The position numbers were made by a program, and so were the translations under genes. Below, one piece after another: positions 52,336 to 62,977 of a stretch of DNA of 64,000 nucleotides (the stretch's first letter is position 1; each line of letters begins with the position of its first letter). Origin of the DNA: Microbacterium pumilum (lineage in GTDB: Bacteria > Actinomycetota > Actinomycetes > Actinomycetales > Microbacteriaceae); contig NZ_BAAAOH010000001.1 in assembly GCF_039530225.1 (NCBI RefSeq), positions 3,100,001 through 3,164,000 on the forward strand, in the 5' to 3' direction. The notes under the pieces are model-generated. The model was given only the letters and a program-made list of their open reading frames with translations, ran no database searches and was not told the origin of the DNA.

Positions 52336-53344
52336 GGGTGGCATCCTCCCGGTCAGTGCCGCGGCGGAGGCTGCGGCGGGTCTGTGCGGGTACGTCTTCG
52401 GCGGGGGCCGCGGGAGCTGCGTCCTCTTGATCCGCAGCTGCGGGAATCCCCTCTGCCGCGGCGGGGGCCGTAGGGGTCGGCCGGGAGTCGCCCGGCCAGA
52501 CGCCGACATGGTCGGGCATGAGCTTGAGCCGAACGCGCTCCTGCAGCGACAGCTGGTGCATGTAGTCGGTCGGCAGCTGCATCCGCCCGACCCGATCGAC
52601 GACGACGAACTCCTCGGCCATCGCATGCTCGCGACCCTCGTCGTCGGTGTGCGTCCATCGCAGCACCTCGGTCGACGTCCGCCCGTCCCTGATCTGGACG
52701 GTGCGCTGGACGTGATCGGACACCGCCGCATCGTGTGTGACGATGAGCACCGTTGTGCCCAGCTCGCGATTCACGCTCTCGAACGTCTCGAGAACGTCTG
52801 CCGATGCGTGCTCGTCGAGATCGCCGGTCGGCTCGTCGGCGAGGAGCACGCGCGGCGAATTCGCCAGGGCGACGGCGATCGCGACCCGCTGCTGCTGGCC
52901 GCCCGAGAGTTCAGCGGGACGCCGGTTCGCGACATCCGCCACTCCGACGAGGTCCAGCATCTCGGCGTCGCGCGCAGGATGCTTGCGGTCGCCGCCGATC
53001 GCACGGGCGAGCTGCACGTTCTCGATTGCCGACAGGTACGGCAGGAGGTTCCGCGCCGTCTGCTGCCACACGAAGCCGACCAGCTCCCGGCGGTAGGTGA
53101 CCCGATCCGTCGAAGACAGCGAGGGCAGGTCGCGGCCGGCGACCGTCGCCATACCTGCGGTCGGCGTGTCGATCGCCGACAGGATCGAGAGCAGAGTCGA
53201 CTTTCCCGATCCGGACGCGCCGACGAGCGCGACCAGCTCGCCGCGCTCGACGACGAGGTTGAGTCCCTGCAGGGCCTGCACCTCGATGTCGGCGACCGTG
53301 AAGATCCGCACGAGACCTTCGCACACGATGTCGGGTTCTGTCAT
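52328..53344 (-). CDS. ABC transporter ATP-binding protein with long C-terminal extension
   Basis: A 338-residue ATPase. The core (residues about 1-225) has Walker A '[10 protein letters not shown]', signature '[15 protein letters not shown]', Walker B '[12 protein letters not shown]' and 'VTHDAAV'. About 115 further residues include a conserved-looking segment ('[19 protein letters not shown]') and a Pro/Ala-rich tail. The ATG at 53344 follows GGAGG; the earlier GTG is less well placed. It couples to the next ATPase by an 8-base overlap and lies 19 bases after the permease gene. Confidence 0.92.
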   Translation of the reverse strand: MTEPDIVCEGLVRIFTVADIEVQALQGLNLVVERGELVALVGASGSGKSTLLSILSAIDTPTAGMATVAGRDLPSLSSTDRVTYRRELVGFVWQQTARNLLPYLSAIENVQLARAIGGDRKHPARDAEMLDLVGVADVANRRPAELSGGQQQRVAIAVALANSPRVLLADEPTGDLDEHASADVLETFESVNRELGTTVLIVTHDAAVSDHVQRTVQIRDGRTSTEVLRWTHTDDEGREHAMAEEFVVVDRVGRMQLPTDYMHQLSLQERVRLKLMPDHVGVWPGDSRPTPTAPAAAEGIPAAADQEDAAPAAPAEDVPAQTRRSLRRGTDREDATHE

Positions 53345-53363
53345 CAGCACTCCTCCGTACCTC

Positions 53364-56072
53364 TCAGTCTTCCTCGGTGCGCAGCACGGTGGCCATCGAC
53401 GTCGTGCGTGCGCTCACGACGCCGGCCACCACAGCAAGGCCGAGTGCGACCACCACTGCGGCGATCAGCAGGCCGCTCAGCACGGGGTCGATCGCGAGCC
53501 GCGGCTGCGCGGCGCCGCCGGTGAATGGTCGCAGGTCGATCGAGGTCACGACCAGCAGCGGCAGCACAGCACCGAGCACGACACCGCCGATCAGCGCGGT
53601 GATTCCGAGCGGCACGAATTCCCAGGCGACGATGGCGCGACCGCCTCGCCGATCGAGCCCCAGCGTGCGCAGCAGCGCGATCACTCGCGAGCGGGCATCC
53701 CTCGAGACACCGGCAACAAGCAGCAGGGCGATGACCGACAACGCGACCGCGACCGCGAGAGCGGCGACGAGCACGAGTCGCAGCGCGCTGACGGCAGGTG
53801 AATCGCGGATCTCGGCGGTCGACTCCTCGAGGATCCGCACCGTGTATGTCGAGTCCATCAGGTCGCCGAGCAACGCCGCGACCGTCGACGGATCCGCGTC
53901 CTCGGCCACATCGACGACAACTGTCCGTGGGTAGAAACCCAGTCCCGAGAGCGGTTCGTAGTCGGCCTCGTCGACGATGAGGAATTCGGGGCCGACCGAC
54001 AGTCCCAGCATGCGATCCACTGTCCCCGCGATCTCGACCGGCTTGTCGCCCGCCGTGGCGTCCCCCGTGCCCACCTGTCGCGCGATCTCGGTCGACTCGA
54101 TGATCTGGATCGGGTCGGCACCGGGCCGCACCGCGCCAGACGGCACCGCGCCCACCATCCCCCGCTGCACGGCCGCCAGTCGCTCGATGTCGGAGACGAC
54201 GGCCTGTGCGGTCGCCCGCCCATCGGGGCCGGAGACGGCGAGATAGTCCCCGCGCAGCACACCCACCGCATCGGCGACGCCGTCGACGGCCCGCATTTCG
54301 TCGATCGTGTCGCTGTCGAAGATCGGGCCCGAGAGCTGCACATCCGCCCCGACATCCCGCTGCGCCGCGACAACCGCGCCGCGGTCGACCGTGGCGAGCA
54401 CGACCGACGAGAAGACCGCGATCGCAACGGCCACGAGCATCGCCAGTACGGCGGTGGTGCCGGCGGCGGGATCCCGAAGGCTGCGTGCCGACCCGACGAG
54501 TGCGACGACGCCCCGTCCGCTGCGGGCTGCACGCAGGGCCGCGGCGATAGGAACCGGGTAGAGCCGCACGAAGATGAGCGCGAGGGCGACTGTCGCGAGC
54601 AGGGGTGCCGCCACGACGAGCGGATCGATGCCGGCTGTGGCGGGCCCGATGCCGCGCACCAGCAGCAGCCCCACGGCGATGATCGCGAGCACGACCAGGA
54701 CCGCTTCGGCGATCCGGCCGACACGGCTCCGACTCGGCGTGTCGAGATCCGCGCGCCCGTGCTCGAGCACTGCCGGCCGAAGCGTGAGGACCAGCGCGAG
54801 CGCCGGCGCCACCCCGACGAGCACGGCGAGGATCGTCGGCATCATGCCGGCATCGTGCACGGTGACAGCGACTCCCATTGCGGCGGCGATCGCTGCGACG
54901 GGCACACCGAGCAGGATCCCCTCACCGAAGAGCAGCGCCCGCAGACGCGAGATCGGAGCGCCGCGCGCCGACATCAGCGCGAGGTCGGCTCGGCGACGGC
55001 GGATGACGAGCGCGGCAGCGAGCACCACGAGGGCCACGCTGACGGCGAGCGGGCCGGTGGCCGCGACGGCGAGGATCGCGCTCGCCGAGTCGGCGCGTGC
55101 GAGGGCGGATGCGAGCACGCCCACGATCTCGGTCGAGAACTGTGCCCGGAACTGCCCGCTGTCGTCGAACGGCACGGACGCCGACGTGGCGGCGCGAATG
55201 GCGGCGAGCATCGCTCGCGGGTCCGCCCCGACGGCCGCTGCGCCGTCGATCGGGTACCACGCCGAGACCCGCGGGCGGGGGGTCGATATCGCGATCTGCT
55301 CCCACGAGCCGGGATTCACCCATGCCACCGAGGTGGCCACGGGCCGGCGGTTGCCGTCGTCGAACACCGTGGCGCTGAGAGCCGTCGGCAGGTGCAGCCA
55401 CCGGTCGGCGTCGGGGTCGACCGCTTCGACGAGGGCGACGAGTTCGACCTGTGGTGACGTGGCACCGCTGGCATCCCGGGTCTCGTAGGTGCGAACCTCG
55501 CCGAGCGGCCACTTCATCGTGGCCGCCGCATCCTCGGTCAGGACGATGCCGACCGGCCCTTCGCCGCGCCACGCCGCAGGCCACTCACCGTCCACGAGCT
55601 GCAGATGCTGCTGCATCGCCGGCTCCGACAGCAGCTGCACCTGGGCGATCGGGGCCGACGGCGCCAGTGTCTCAGGCGTCGCATCGATGGGTTCCGCGTA
55701 CGCGGCGAACTCCGCAGGGGCGATGATCGGGAGAAGCACGGGCTCGAACGCGTCGCGATTGTCGGCGAGGCTCTGTCCGATCCGCCCGAACACCGCGGCC
55801 GCGTCGGCATCCCAGTCTTCGGTGACAGCCGGATCGATCGCCGGACCGAATCGCGGGACGCCCTGCACGCCCGATTCCAGGTCGCGCGACGTGGCCGGCA
55901 CCGAGGAGATCTGGTGCGCGACCTCCTCATGCACGACACCGACGAGCGCGCGGGGGGCCGCGGCGATCACGAATGCGGCGAACGCGGTGAGCGCGACGAT
56001 GACCAGTGCGGCGCTCCGCGGAGTGGCGAATCGGCGACGGGTGAGGGCGAACAGGCCCGGGGACCGCTTCAC
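53364..56072 (-). CDS. FtsX-like ABC permease, downstream copy
   Basis: A 902-residue permease with an N-terminal membrane segment, a large extracytoplasmic domain (about 40-330) and eight or more further helices in two FtsX-type groups. The C-terminal part has 'VIALLRTLGLDRRGGRAIVAWE', a usual FtsX cytoplasmic loop. The GTG at 56072 overlaps the upstream permease by 4 bases. It resembles the other permease in layout, and both are needed with the ATPases for one heteromeric transporter (inference). Confidence 0.88.
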   Translation of the reverse strand: MKRSPGLFALTRRRFATPRSAALVIVALTAFAAFVIAAAPRALVGVVHEEVAHQISSVPATSRDLESGVQGVPRFGPAIDPAVTEDWDADAAAVFGRIGQSLADNRDAFEPVLLPIIAPAEFAAYAEPIDATPETLAPSAPIAQVQLLSEPAMQQHLQLVDGEWPAAWRGEGPVGIVLTEDAAATMKWPLGEVRTYETRDASGATSPQVELVALVEAVDPDADRWLHLPTALSATVFDDGNRRPVATSVAWVNPGSWEQIAISTPRPRVSAWYPIDGAAAVGADPRAMLAAIRAATSASVPFDDSGQFRAQFSTEIVGVLASALARADSASAILAVAATGPLAVSVALVVLAAALVIRRRRADLALMSARGAPISRLRALLFGEGILLGVPVAAIAAAMGVAVTVHDAGMMPTILAVLVGVAPALALVLTLRPAVLEHGRADLDTPSRSRVGRIAEAVLVVLAIIAVGLLLVRGIGPATAGIDPLVVAAPLLATVALALIFVRLYPVPIAAALRAARSGRGVVALVGSARSLRDPAAGTTAVLAMLVAVAIAVFSSVVLATVDRGAVVAAQRDVGADVQLSGPIFDSDTIDEMRAVDGVADAVGVLRGDYLAVSGPDGRATAQAVVSDIERLAAVQRGMVGAVPSGAVRPGADPIQIIESTEIARQVGTGDATAGDKPVEIAGTVDRMLGLSVGPEFLIVDEADYEPLSGLGFYPRTVVVDVAEDADPSTVAALLGDLMDSTYTVRILEESTAEIRDSPAVSALRLVLVAALAVAVALSVIALLLVAGVSRDARSRVIALLRTLGLDRRGGRAIVAWEFVPLGITALIGGVVLGAVLPLLVVTSIDLRPFTGGAAQPRLAIDPVLSGLLIAAVVVALGLAVVAGVVSARTTSMATVLRTEED

Positions 56073-58750
56073 TCGTCCTCCCTCACGTACGGGGCGAGCT
56101 GCGCGGGTGCGCGCACGGTCGCGACGATCGCGCAGCACACCCCCACCACGACGATGAGGACCGGCCCGAGCAGCAGGGGCGCCACCTGAAGCGACACCGG
56201 GAACGTGTCGGGCACGCTGCCGTAAGCGGCTCGCACCAGCGGCGGCACAACGAGCCACGCCGTCGCGGCACCGGCCACGATGCCGCCGACGGCACCCATC
56301 GCGATCGCGAACACGTCTTCACCGGCTCGCAGTCCTGCTGCCCGGCGACGACCCAGCCCCATCACCGCGAGAAGCGCGAGCTCGCGCGAATCGGCGCGCG
56401 ATCGAGTGCGACGCAGCACCAGCACGACGAAGGCGAGCACGACCGCCCCAGCCGCTGCCAGCACAAACGCAACCGCCGTGCCGGCCGCGTTCTCGGCCGA
56501 GCGCGGGTCGGCGACCGTGACGACGACACGGTCGAACTGCTCGTGGACCGCAGCCGCGAGGGCATCCGGCTCGTCGCTCGAGAACCACACCTGCGTCGGC
56601 AGGACGTCGTACGGCGCCGCGAGCACGAGGGTTGCGAGGTCGACCGCGATGCCGTCACCTGTGGCGGTGCCAGGAAGAACCGGGACGATCGCCTCGACCT
56701 CGAAATCGGCGGCGAACTCGGGTGATCCCATCTCGAGGGAGAACTGCTCGCCGTCGCTGAGACTCATCGACTGTGCGATCGCCGCCGTCACCACCGCCGG
56801 GATCACGGCGGGTACGGTCGCGGCGACGGCGCGAGTGTAGGGCAGGTCATCGAATCCGAAATCGAGCTCGGGCGCGAACTGAAGTCCCCCGTCTATCGTC
56901 TCAACGTCGCCCGGCGTGCCGCCACCCTGACGGAACTCCTCGAGGTCCACCGTCTCGCCGCCGCTCGTGACGCCGGTGATCTCGAGCGATCCCATCGACG
57001 GCGTAAGCGGGTGATAGGCGACGTCGACGGCCGCGAGCGACCATTCCTCGCCCGCCGGCAGATCGAACGTCGACGAGACCTCCGGATTCACCTCCACCGC
57101 GAATGAGGTGCCGTTCCCATCGACCGTCGAGACATCCGCATTGGAGACGTCGAACCGCGCAACCGCACCTGATGCCGACACAGCGGTGAGGCGTGCATTC
57201 GCCGCGGCGGAGCCTTCGACGACCTCCTCACCGTCGACGACGACGGGCGGTGCGGGCGGTGCCGAGAGCGTGAACGAGACGGTGTCGCCGGTCAGCGGGA
57301 TGCCGGCGGGCAGCGCGATCGCCGCACCGAGCGCCAACGGGTCGATCGTGCCGCCGGCGTCGAGCATGACATCGCCCATCGCCGGCGCCTCGACCGCGAG
57401 GATCGACAGGCGCTGATCGGCGCCCTGGGCGCTGAGCGGCCGCACGAGCATCGCCGCATCCGAGGGCTGCACAGCCGCGATCGCGCCCGGGTCCACATCC
57501 TCCGGGATGGTCCGAACGCGCACATCGGCGCCCACGCGAAGCGCCTCAGGTGCGTCGCCCAGCGCCGTGAGACTGCCCTCATAGGCACCCGCCAGCGTCA
57601 CCGTGCCGACCGCAAACGCAACGACGACGATCGGCAGCGCGTGGCGTCCAGGACGTCGCAGTGCGAGCCGCATCGGCGTGATCGGCGAGACACGGCGGGT
57701 CGGGCTCAGTGTGGCGGTGATCGCCCGTGCGATCGGCGTGGCCACCGCGACGACCAGCATCGCCGCCAGCCCCAGTGCGAGCGCCGGCGCGATGGCGATG
57801 AGCGGATCGAGCGTCATCGCGCCATCGCCGCGCTCGACGATGGGGGTGCCCGCCTGGGCGAACTGCCACAACGCGATTCCGGTCACGACCGCGAGCAGCA
57901 CGACCGCGCCGACGTTGACCGCTGCCCGAGCGCGGGAGGAGCCGCGATCGACGCCGCGGTAGGTCGCCACTGCAGCGGTCGCAACTGCGAGCCCCGCGAC
58001 GAGCGCCGCTGCTGCAGCACCGAAAACCACCCCCGGGCTCACCGCGCCGACCAGGGTCAGGACCGCCAGCGATGTCGACGAACCCACGGCGGCGCCGACG
58101 ACCGCCACCACGAGCGTCTCGAGGGCCGCGAGACCGACCAGATCAGCTCGCCGCGCTCCGCGGGCGCGCAGCAGGTGGAGTTCGCCTTCTCGCACCCTCA
58201 CCGTCTCGAGGGCGACCGCGCCTACGACCACCGCGACCATCAGGCCGAGGAGTCCGACCGCCACCGCCGTCGGACCTTTGCGCACCTCCATCTGGTCCTG
58301 GATCGCGGTGAGCGTGCCATCCAGCTCGCCCGAGACCTGCACGCCGGAACCGGTCCGGTCCTCGATCGCGTCTCGGAGTCCCTCGAGACCGTCGGCGAGG
58401 GACGCGACCTGATCGCCCGTGATGAGATCGAGGTCCGGCGTGATGACGAGACCTCCGTCAGCGTCCTCGAGGATGAGCCCGTTTCCGGCACCCCAGCTGG
58501 CGAGTGCCGCGGCGGTGGCATCCCGTCCCTGCTCCGGGGAGACGTCTTCGTCGAAGCTCACCACGAGGCGGCTCTGCTCGCCGGTCGCCGCTGCGAGCGC
58601 GGCCCGCATCTCATTCGCCTCGACGGACCGGATCGCGCCCGCGACCGCCACGACGAGGAGGGCTGAGAGGGCGGCAACGACGGCGAGCGTGACGAGCGGC
58701 GGGAGGAAAGCGCGCGCTCTGGCGAATGCGAATCGAGGGCCCCCGATCAC
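56069..58750 (-). CDS. FtsX-like ABC permease, upstream copy
   Basis: An 893-residue permease. After an N-terminal helix ('FLPPLVTLAVVAALSALLVVAVAG', residues about 16-39) come an outer domain and FtsX-type membrane blocks with 'LHLLRARGARRADLVGLAALE' and, at the C-terminus, 'LALLAVMGLGRRRAAGLRAGEDVF', shown here in part. The GTG at 58750 is chosen because the family sequence begins there; an ATG at 58810 would add 20 residues. It is the first gene of the permease-permease-ATPase-ATPase operon and is divergent from the AlkX-like gene. Confidence 0.85.
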   Translation of the reverse strand: MIGGPRFAFARARAFLPPLVTLAVVAALSALLVVAVAGAIRSVEANEMRAALAAATGEQSRLVVSFDEDVSPEQGRDATAAALASWGAGNGLILEDADGGLVITPDLDLITGDQVASLADGLEGLRDAIEDRTGSGVQVSGELDGTLTAIQDQMEVRKGPTAVAVGLLGLMVAVVVGAVALETVRVREGELHLLRARGARRADLVGLAALETLVVAVVGAAVGSSTSLAVLTLVGAVSPGVVFGAAAAALVAGLAVATAAVATYRGVDRGSSRARAAVNVGAVVLLAVVTGIALWQFAQAGTPIVERGDGAMTLDPLIAIAPALALGLAAMLVVAVATPIARAITATLSPTRRVSPITPMRLALRRPGRHALPIVVVAFAVGTVTLAGAYEGSLTALGDAPEALRVGADVRVRTIPEDVDPGAIAAVQPSDAAMLVRPLSAQGADQRLSILAVEAPAMGDVMLDAGGTIDPLALGAAIALPAGIPLTGDTVSFTLSAPPAPPVVVDGEEVVEGSAAANARLTAVSASGAVARFDVSNADVSTVDGNGTSFAVEVNPEVSSTFDLPAGEEWSLAAVDVAYHPLTPSMGSLEITGVTSGGETVDLEEFRQGGGTPGDVETIDGGLQFAPELDFGFDDLPYTRAVAATVPAVIPAVVTAAIAQSMSLSDGEQFSLEMGSPEFAADFEVEAIVPVLPGTATGDGIAVDLATLVLAAPYDVLPTQVWFSSDEPDALAAAVHEQFDRVVVTVADPRSAENAAGTAVAFVLAAAGAVVLAFVVLVLRRTRSRADSRELALLAVMGLGRRRAAGLRAGEDVFAIAMGAVGGIVAGAATAWLVVPPLVRAAYGSVPDTFPVSLQVAPLLLGPVLIVVVGVCCAIVATVRAPAQLAPYVREDE

Positions 58751-58860
58751 GCGTCCGTCCCCTGCACCCTGGCACTCTAGCCCAGAGACGAACGCCCCCC
58801 GTCGATGCATCCCCAGCGCCGACCCGTGCTGCTCGCGTCCTCGCCTACTACCTTCGAGAT

Positions 58861-59943
58861 GTGACGCATCACCTCACGCGCGACGAAGCCCGTCGCATCA
58901 TCGTGCGTGCGCAACTCCTCGATGCCGAGCGCCCAGGCGATGTCGTCGAGGTCGCCGAGCAGCTGACCGAGATCAAGATCGACCCGACTGCGACGATTGC
59001 GCCGTGCGAGCACACCATGCTGTGGTCGCGGATCGGCTGGTCGTACGAGCCCGGCCAGCTCAAGAAGGCGGTGGAGCTCGATCGACTTCTCTTCGAGTTC
59101 GCGGGCACGTTCCGGCCGATGAGCCTGCTCCCCCTCATGAGCCCCGCCATGACGCAGTTTCCGCAGCGGCCGAGCAACCGCGAATGGCTGGCGTCGAACG
59201 ATCGATTCCGCCGCGACATCCTCGCCCGCCTTCGTGCGGAGGGTCCGCTGCTCGCCGGCGAGATCCCCGATACGGCGCAGGTACGCCGGGCTCCCGATGG
59301 CTGGTCGGGTTCGAACCAGGTGCCGATCATGCTCGATTTCCTCTCGAGACGCGGCGAGGTCGCGATCGTCGGTCGAGAAGGAAGGCACCGCCGATGGGAT
59401 CTCGCCGAGCGCGTGTATCCACCGGATCTGCCCCGGTACGAGGAGGACGAGGCGGCACACCTCCTCGAGGAGCGCCGGCTACAAGCGGCCGGCATAGCGC
59501 GGGCGCACCGTTGGTGGAACCCCGTGGGCAAGGCCGGCGAACCCGCGACGGTGGAGGGCAGCAAGTGGAGGTTCCGCGTCGGCCCCGAAGCGCTCGCCGC
59601 GCTCGCCGAGGAGGACTCCGGTGGCCGCGTCGCGTTCCTCAACCCCTACGACGGAATGCTGTTCGATCGACCGCGCCTCGAGGAGGTCTTCGAGTTCAAG
59701 TACGTGCTGGAGCAGTTCAAGCCCAAGCCGCAGCGGCGGTACGGCTACTTCGCGCACCCCATCCTGATGGGCGACCGATTCGTCGGCATGCTCGACGCCG
59801 AGGTGGACAAGGCGCATGAAGCGCTGCGCGTGAACGCCGTGCACGAGTTCCTGCCGTTCGACCCCGAAGAGGACGAGATGGTGCGTGCCGAGATCGTGGA
59901 ACTCGCCGACTGGCTGGGTGTCGCAGTGGTGCACGCCCGCTGA
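58861..59943 (+). CDS. YcaQ/AlkX-like winged-helix DNA glycosylase family protein
   Basis: A 360-residue protein of the HTH_42 / YcaQ family, which contains DNA glycosylases that remove bulky or interstrand-crosslink N7-alkylguanine lesions. Blocks include 'DEARRIIVRAQLL', 'FPQRPSNREWL' and 'FLNPYDGMLFDRPRLEEVFEF'. The catalytic motif in the family is Gln-x-Gln or Gln-x-Asp; here the matching place is Lys39-Ile40-Asp41. The start is GTG at 58861 because the ATG two bases earlier is followed by a stop. A role in repair is inferred from the family. Confidence 0.75.
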   Translation: MTHHLTRDEARRIIVRAQLLDAERPGDVVEVAEQLTEIKIDPTATIAPCEHTMLWSRIGWSYEPGQLKKAVELDRLLFEFAGTFRPMSLLPLMSPAMTQFPQRPSNREWLASNDRFRRDILARLRAEGPLLAGEIPDTAQVRRAPDGWSGSNQVPIMLDFLSRRGEVAIVGREGRHRRWDLAERVYPPDLPRYEEDEAAHLLEERRLQAAGIARAHRWWNPVGKAGEPATVEGSKWRFRVGPEALAALAEEDSGGRVAFLNPYDGMLFDRPRLEEVFEFKYVLEQFKPKPQRRYGYFAHPILMGDRFVGMLDAEVDKAHEALRVNAVHEFLPFDPEEDEMVRAEIVELADWLGVAVVHAR

Positions 59944-60155
59944 CAAGAGACGTTGTCCGAGACCTCGGATGCCTCGACCACCTCTGTGCCCGCAACTGTG
60001 CCGACCGCACAAACCCTCGGCCCGAGGGTCGCGCAGGGAGCCCTTCGCGCCTATCGTCGGGCTATGCGCCGGATCAGGCGCGAGCCTCCGATCGGGGCGA
60101 CATTGGCACCGCCCTCGAAGGCTGAACCGAAGCTCCACCGACACAGGAGGATCTC

Positions 60156-61319
60156 ATGACGCACCCCACGCGCGCTCGCTGGAGGCTCGCACTGGCGAGC
60201 ACGACCATCGCCGCTCTCACGGCGCTCGCCGGCATCGCCGCCGTGTCCCCGGCGGCCGCGGCGACGCGAGCGCCACTGCTCACCTCTGCGACCGCGATCA
60301 ACGGCAGTTACATCGTGATGCTGAAGTCCGGCACGAAGGTCGAAGCGGCCGTCGCACAGGTGCTGAGCGCGCTGCCGACATCCGTCATCACCGAGACGTA
60401 CTCGGCGCTCGGCGGCTTCGCGGCGACCCTCACCCCCGCGCAGATCGCCGTCATCCGGCAGAGCCCTCTCGTAGCGTTCGTGGAACAGGACTCCGTCATG
60501 ACGACCCAGGAGACGTGGGGACTCGACCGCATCGACCAGCCGAGCCTTCCGCTCGACAACAGCTACACGCCGGCCGGCACGGGCTCAGGCGTGCGCGCCT
60601 ACATCATCGACACCGGCATGCAGCGCGCCCACCCCAACTTCACGGGGCGCGCCTACAGCGGCTACACGTCGATCAATGATGGGCGGGGCACCGAGGACTG
60701 CAACGGACACGGCACGCATGTGGCCGGCACGGTCGGCAGCAAGACCTACGGCGTGGCGAAGTCGGTGCTGCTCATCGCGGTACGGGTGCTGGACTGCGAG
60801 GGCTCGGGTTCCACCTCGGGCGTGATCGCCGGAATGAACTGGGTCGCGGCGAACGCCAAGCGGCCCGCCGTCGCGAACATGAGCCTCGGCGGCATCTACA
60901 GCAGCTCGATGAACTCCGCGGTGAAGCGGCTGACCGACAAGGGCGTCACCCTCGCGGTCGCTGCAGGCAACGACAACCTCTCGTCGTGCTACTTCTCCCC
61001 CGCGTCGGCCGCATCCGCCCTGACGGTGGCTGCGACGACTCGCACCGACGCTCGCGCATCATTCTCGAACTACGGCGGATGCGTCGACGTCTTCGCTCCT
61101 GGTCAGGACATCACATCCACATGGCTCGCCGGCGAAACCAACACCATCTCGGGCACCTCGATGGCATCGCCGCACGTCGCCGGCATCGCTGCGCTCGTGC
61201 TGCAGACCAACCCGACTGCGAGTCCCACAACGGTCGCGAGCATCATCAAGGCCGACGCGGCGCGCAACAAGATCAGCAACGCGAAAGGCACGCCGAACCT
61301 GCTGGTTCAGGTTCCCTGA
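60156..61319 (+). CDS. Secreted subtilisin-like serine protease (S8)
   Basis: A 387-residue extracellular protease of the proteinase K-like group. Order: signal peptide (cut near Ala-Ala-Ala at residues 33-36), I9 propeptide (about 50-112, '[10 protein letters not shown]', '[10 protein letters not shown]'), then the peptidase with Asp152 ('AYIIDTGM'), His185 ('NGHGTHVAG'), oxyanion-hole Asn272 ('AAGND') and Ser335 ('SGTSMASPH'). Cysteine pairs may form disulfides. The ATG follows AGGAGG. The last 13 bases overlap the convergent sigma factor gene. Confidence 0.96.
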   Translation: MTHPTRARWRLALASTTIAALTALAGIAAVSPAAAATRAPLLTSATAINGSYIVMLKSGTKVEAAVAQVLSALPTSVITETYSALGGFAATLTPAQIAVIRQSPLVAFVEQDSVMTTQETWGLDRIDQPSLPLDNSYTPAGTGSGVRAYIIDTGMQRAHPNFTGRAYSGYTSINDGRGTEDCNGHGTHVAGTVGSKTYGVAKSVLLIAVRVLDCEGSGSTSGVIAGMNWVAANAKRPAVANMSLGGIYSSSMNSAVKRLTDKGVTLAVAAGNDNLSSCYFSPASAASALTVAATTRTDARASFSNYGGCVDVFAPGQDITSTWLAGETNTISGTSMASPHVAGIAALVLQTNPTASPTTVASIIKADAARNKISNAKGTPNLLVQVP

Positions 61320-62569
61320 CGGGCGTCCTCCGCCTGACGGAGGAACAGCGTCCGCGTGTCGGCATTCGCGGTGAGCGCCGCTGCCCGCTCGAACTCCGAG
61401 GAAGCCTCGGTGGTCCGGCCGAGACGGCGCAGGAATGTTGCGCGGGCTGCGGGCAGCTGCGGATAGTCGGCCAGCAGTGGTTCCCGAGCGACGTCGTCGA
61501 GCAGCGCGAGGCCGCGGTCGGGGCCCTCGGCCATGCCGATGGCTATGGCATGGTTGAGGGTCACGATCGGCGACGGCGCAAGGTACGCGAGGACGGTGTA
61601 AAGCGCTGCGATGCGCGTCCAGTCGGTGTCGTCGACCGATGCGGCTCTGACATGGCAGGCCGCGATCGCGGCCTGAAGCGTGTACGGGCCGACGCCGAGC
61701 TCTTCCGCGCGGTCCAGCGCAGCGAGCCCTCGACGGATGAGGAGCCGATCCCAACGGCCCCGCTCCTGATCGGCCAGCAGCACCGGACTGCCGTCCCGCG
61801 CAGTCCGGGCGGTGAGACGGGCGGACTGCAGCTCCATGAGGGCGACGAGTCCGTGCACCTCTGCCTGGTCGGGCTGCAGGCTGGTCAGCAGGCGACCGAG
61901 GCGGAGCGCTTCCTGGCAGAGCTCCGGGCGAGTCCAGTCGTCCCCGCTCGTGGCCGAGAACCCTTCGGTGAAGATGAGGTAGATCACGGCCAGCACGGCG
62001 CTCAGCCGGTGCGGCAGCTCGGCTACGGAGGGCACCTGGAACGGAATGCGCTGCTGGGTGAGCGTCTTCTTGGCTCGCGAGATGCGCTGACCCATCGCAC
62101 TCTCGCTGACCAGGAACGCACGGGCGATCTCGCGAGTCTGGAGCCCGCCCAGGGTGCGCAGTGTGAGGGCCACTCGGGAGTCCATCGTGAGCACGGGGTG
62201 GCAGGCGGTGAAGATGAGCCGCAGCAGATCGTCGTGAACGGACGTGTCCAGTGCGTCGTCGACCGACGTCATCGGGTCCTCCATCCCTTCATCGAGTCTC
62301 GCCTCGGCGGCGAGGAGGGGAAGTTTTCGGCGGAGCACGGCGTCGTGCCGGTGGCGGTCGACGGCCATGTGGCGCGCGCTGGTCATCAGCCACGCTCCGG
62401 GATTGGGCGGGATGCCGTCGCGCGGCCACTGCCGCAGGGCCGCCTCGAGGGCATCCTGGGCGAGGTCCTCGGCCGTGGAGAAGTCACCCACGACACGCGC
62501 GAGGGCGCCGACGAGGCGGCCCGACTCGATGCGCCAGACCGCCTCGACGGCTGCTTCGGTGGCGGGCAC
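61307..62569 (-). CDS. ECF42-type RNA polymerase sigma factor with C-terminal extension
   Basis: A 420-residue sigma factor. Region 2 ('[20 protein letters not shown]', '[18 protein letters not shown]') and region 4 ('[30 protein letters not shown]', in parts) are followed by a ~200-residue tetratricopeptide-like domain that defines the ECF42 group (DUF6596). ECF42 genes lack anti-sigma partners and are paired with YCII/DGPF proteins, which is exactly the case here: the start GTG directly abuts the YCII stop codon. Confidence 0.93.
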   Translation of the reverse strand: MPATEAAVEAVWRIESGRLVGALARVVGDFSTAEDLAQDALEAALRQWPRDGIPPNPGAWLMTSARHMAVDRHRHDAVLRRKLPLLAAEARLDEGMEDPMTSVDDALDTSVHDDLLRLIFTACHPVLTMDSRVALTLRTLGGLQTREIARAFLVSESAMGQRISRAKKTLTQQRIPFQVPSVAELPHRLSAVLAVIYLIFTEGFSATSGDDWTRPELCQEALRLGRLLTSLQPDQAEVHGLVALMELQSARLTARTARDGSPVLLADQERGRWDRLLIRRGLAALDRAEELGVGPYTLQAAIAACHVRAASVDDTDWTRIAALYTVLAYLAPSPIVTLNHAIAIGMAEGPDRGLALLDDVAREPLLADYPQLPAARATFLRRLGRTTEASSEFERAAALTANADTRTLFLRQAEDARQGT

Positions 62570-62950
62570 TCAGCCCTCTGGGTCGAACGAGTAGTCCTCT
62601 GGACCGAGGACCTTGACGATGTCGGCCTCGCCCTCCCAGCCGGGCCAGAGGTCCCGGTGCACGGTGAGGAAGCGATTGGTCCACTCGACGGCATCCTCGC
62701 GCGCGCGCACGTCGTAGAGGGCGTAGCTGATGAGCTCCTTGGACTCGGTGAACGGTCCGTCCGCCGCGCTCAGCGTGCCGCCGGTCAATGAGACCCGGAC
62801 GCCCGTCGCACTGGGCTGCAGACCCTGCGTATCGAGCAGCACACCCGCTGCGGTCGCCTCCTGGCCGAGCGTCGCGATCGCGGCCATCAGTTCAGGCGGC
62901 GGTGGGGAGTCGGGCAGGGTGATCGCCTTGAGCAGAACGAAGTAGCGCAT
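62570..62950 (-). CDS. YCII (DGPF-domain) protein
   Basis: A 126-residue YCII-related protein. It has the family start 'MRYFVLLKA', and 'DGPFTESKELISYALYDV' with the DGPF motif, then 'HRDLWPGWEGEADIV'. It is the standard partner of ECF42 sigma factors and may be a target of that sigma factor. It lies directly upstream of the sigma gene with no spacer. Confidence 0.93.
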   Translation of the reverse strand: MRYFVLLKAITLPDSPPPPELMAAIATLGQEATAAGVLLDTQGLQPSATGVRVSLTGGTLSAADGPFTESKELISYALYDVRAREDAVEWTNRFLTVHRDLWPGWEGEADIVKVLGPEDYSFDPEG

Positions 62951-62977
62951 GATGTTCTCCCTTTTTCTCGAAGTGCG

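Noticed and set aside
60018..60030. CCTCGG/CCGAGG palindrome as a terminator of the glycosylase gene
   Set aside because: The stem has a 1-base loop and no U-run, so it is not convincing.
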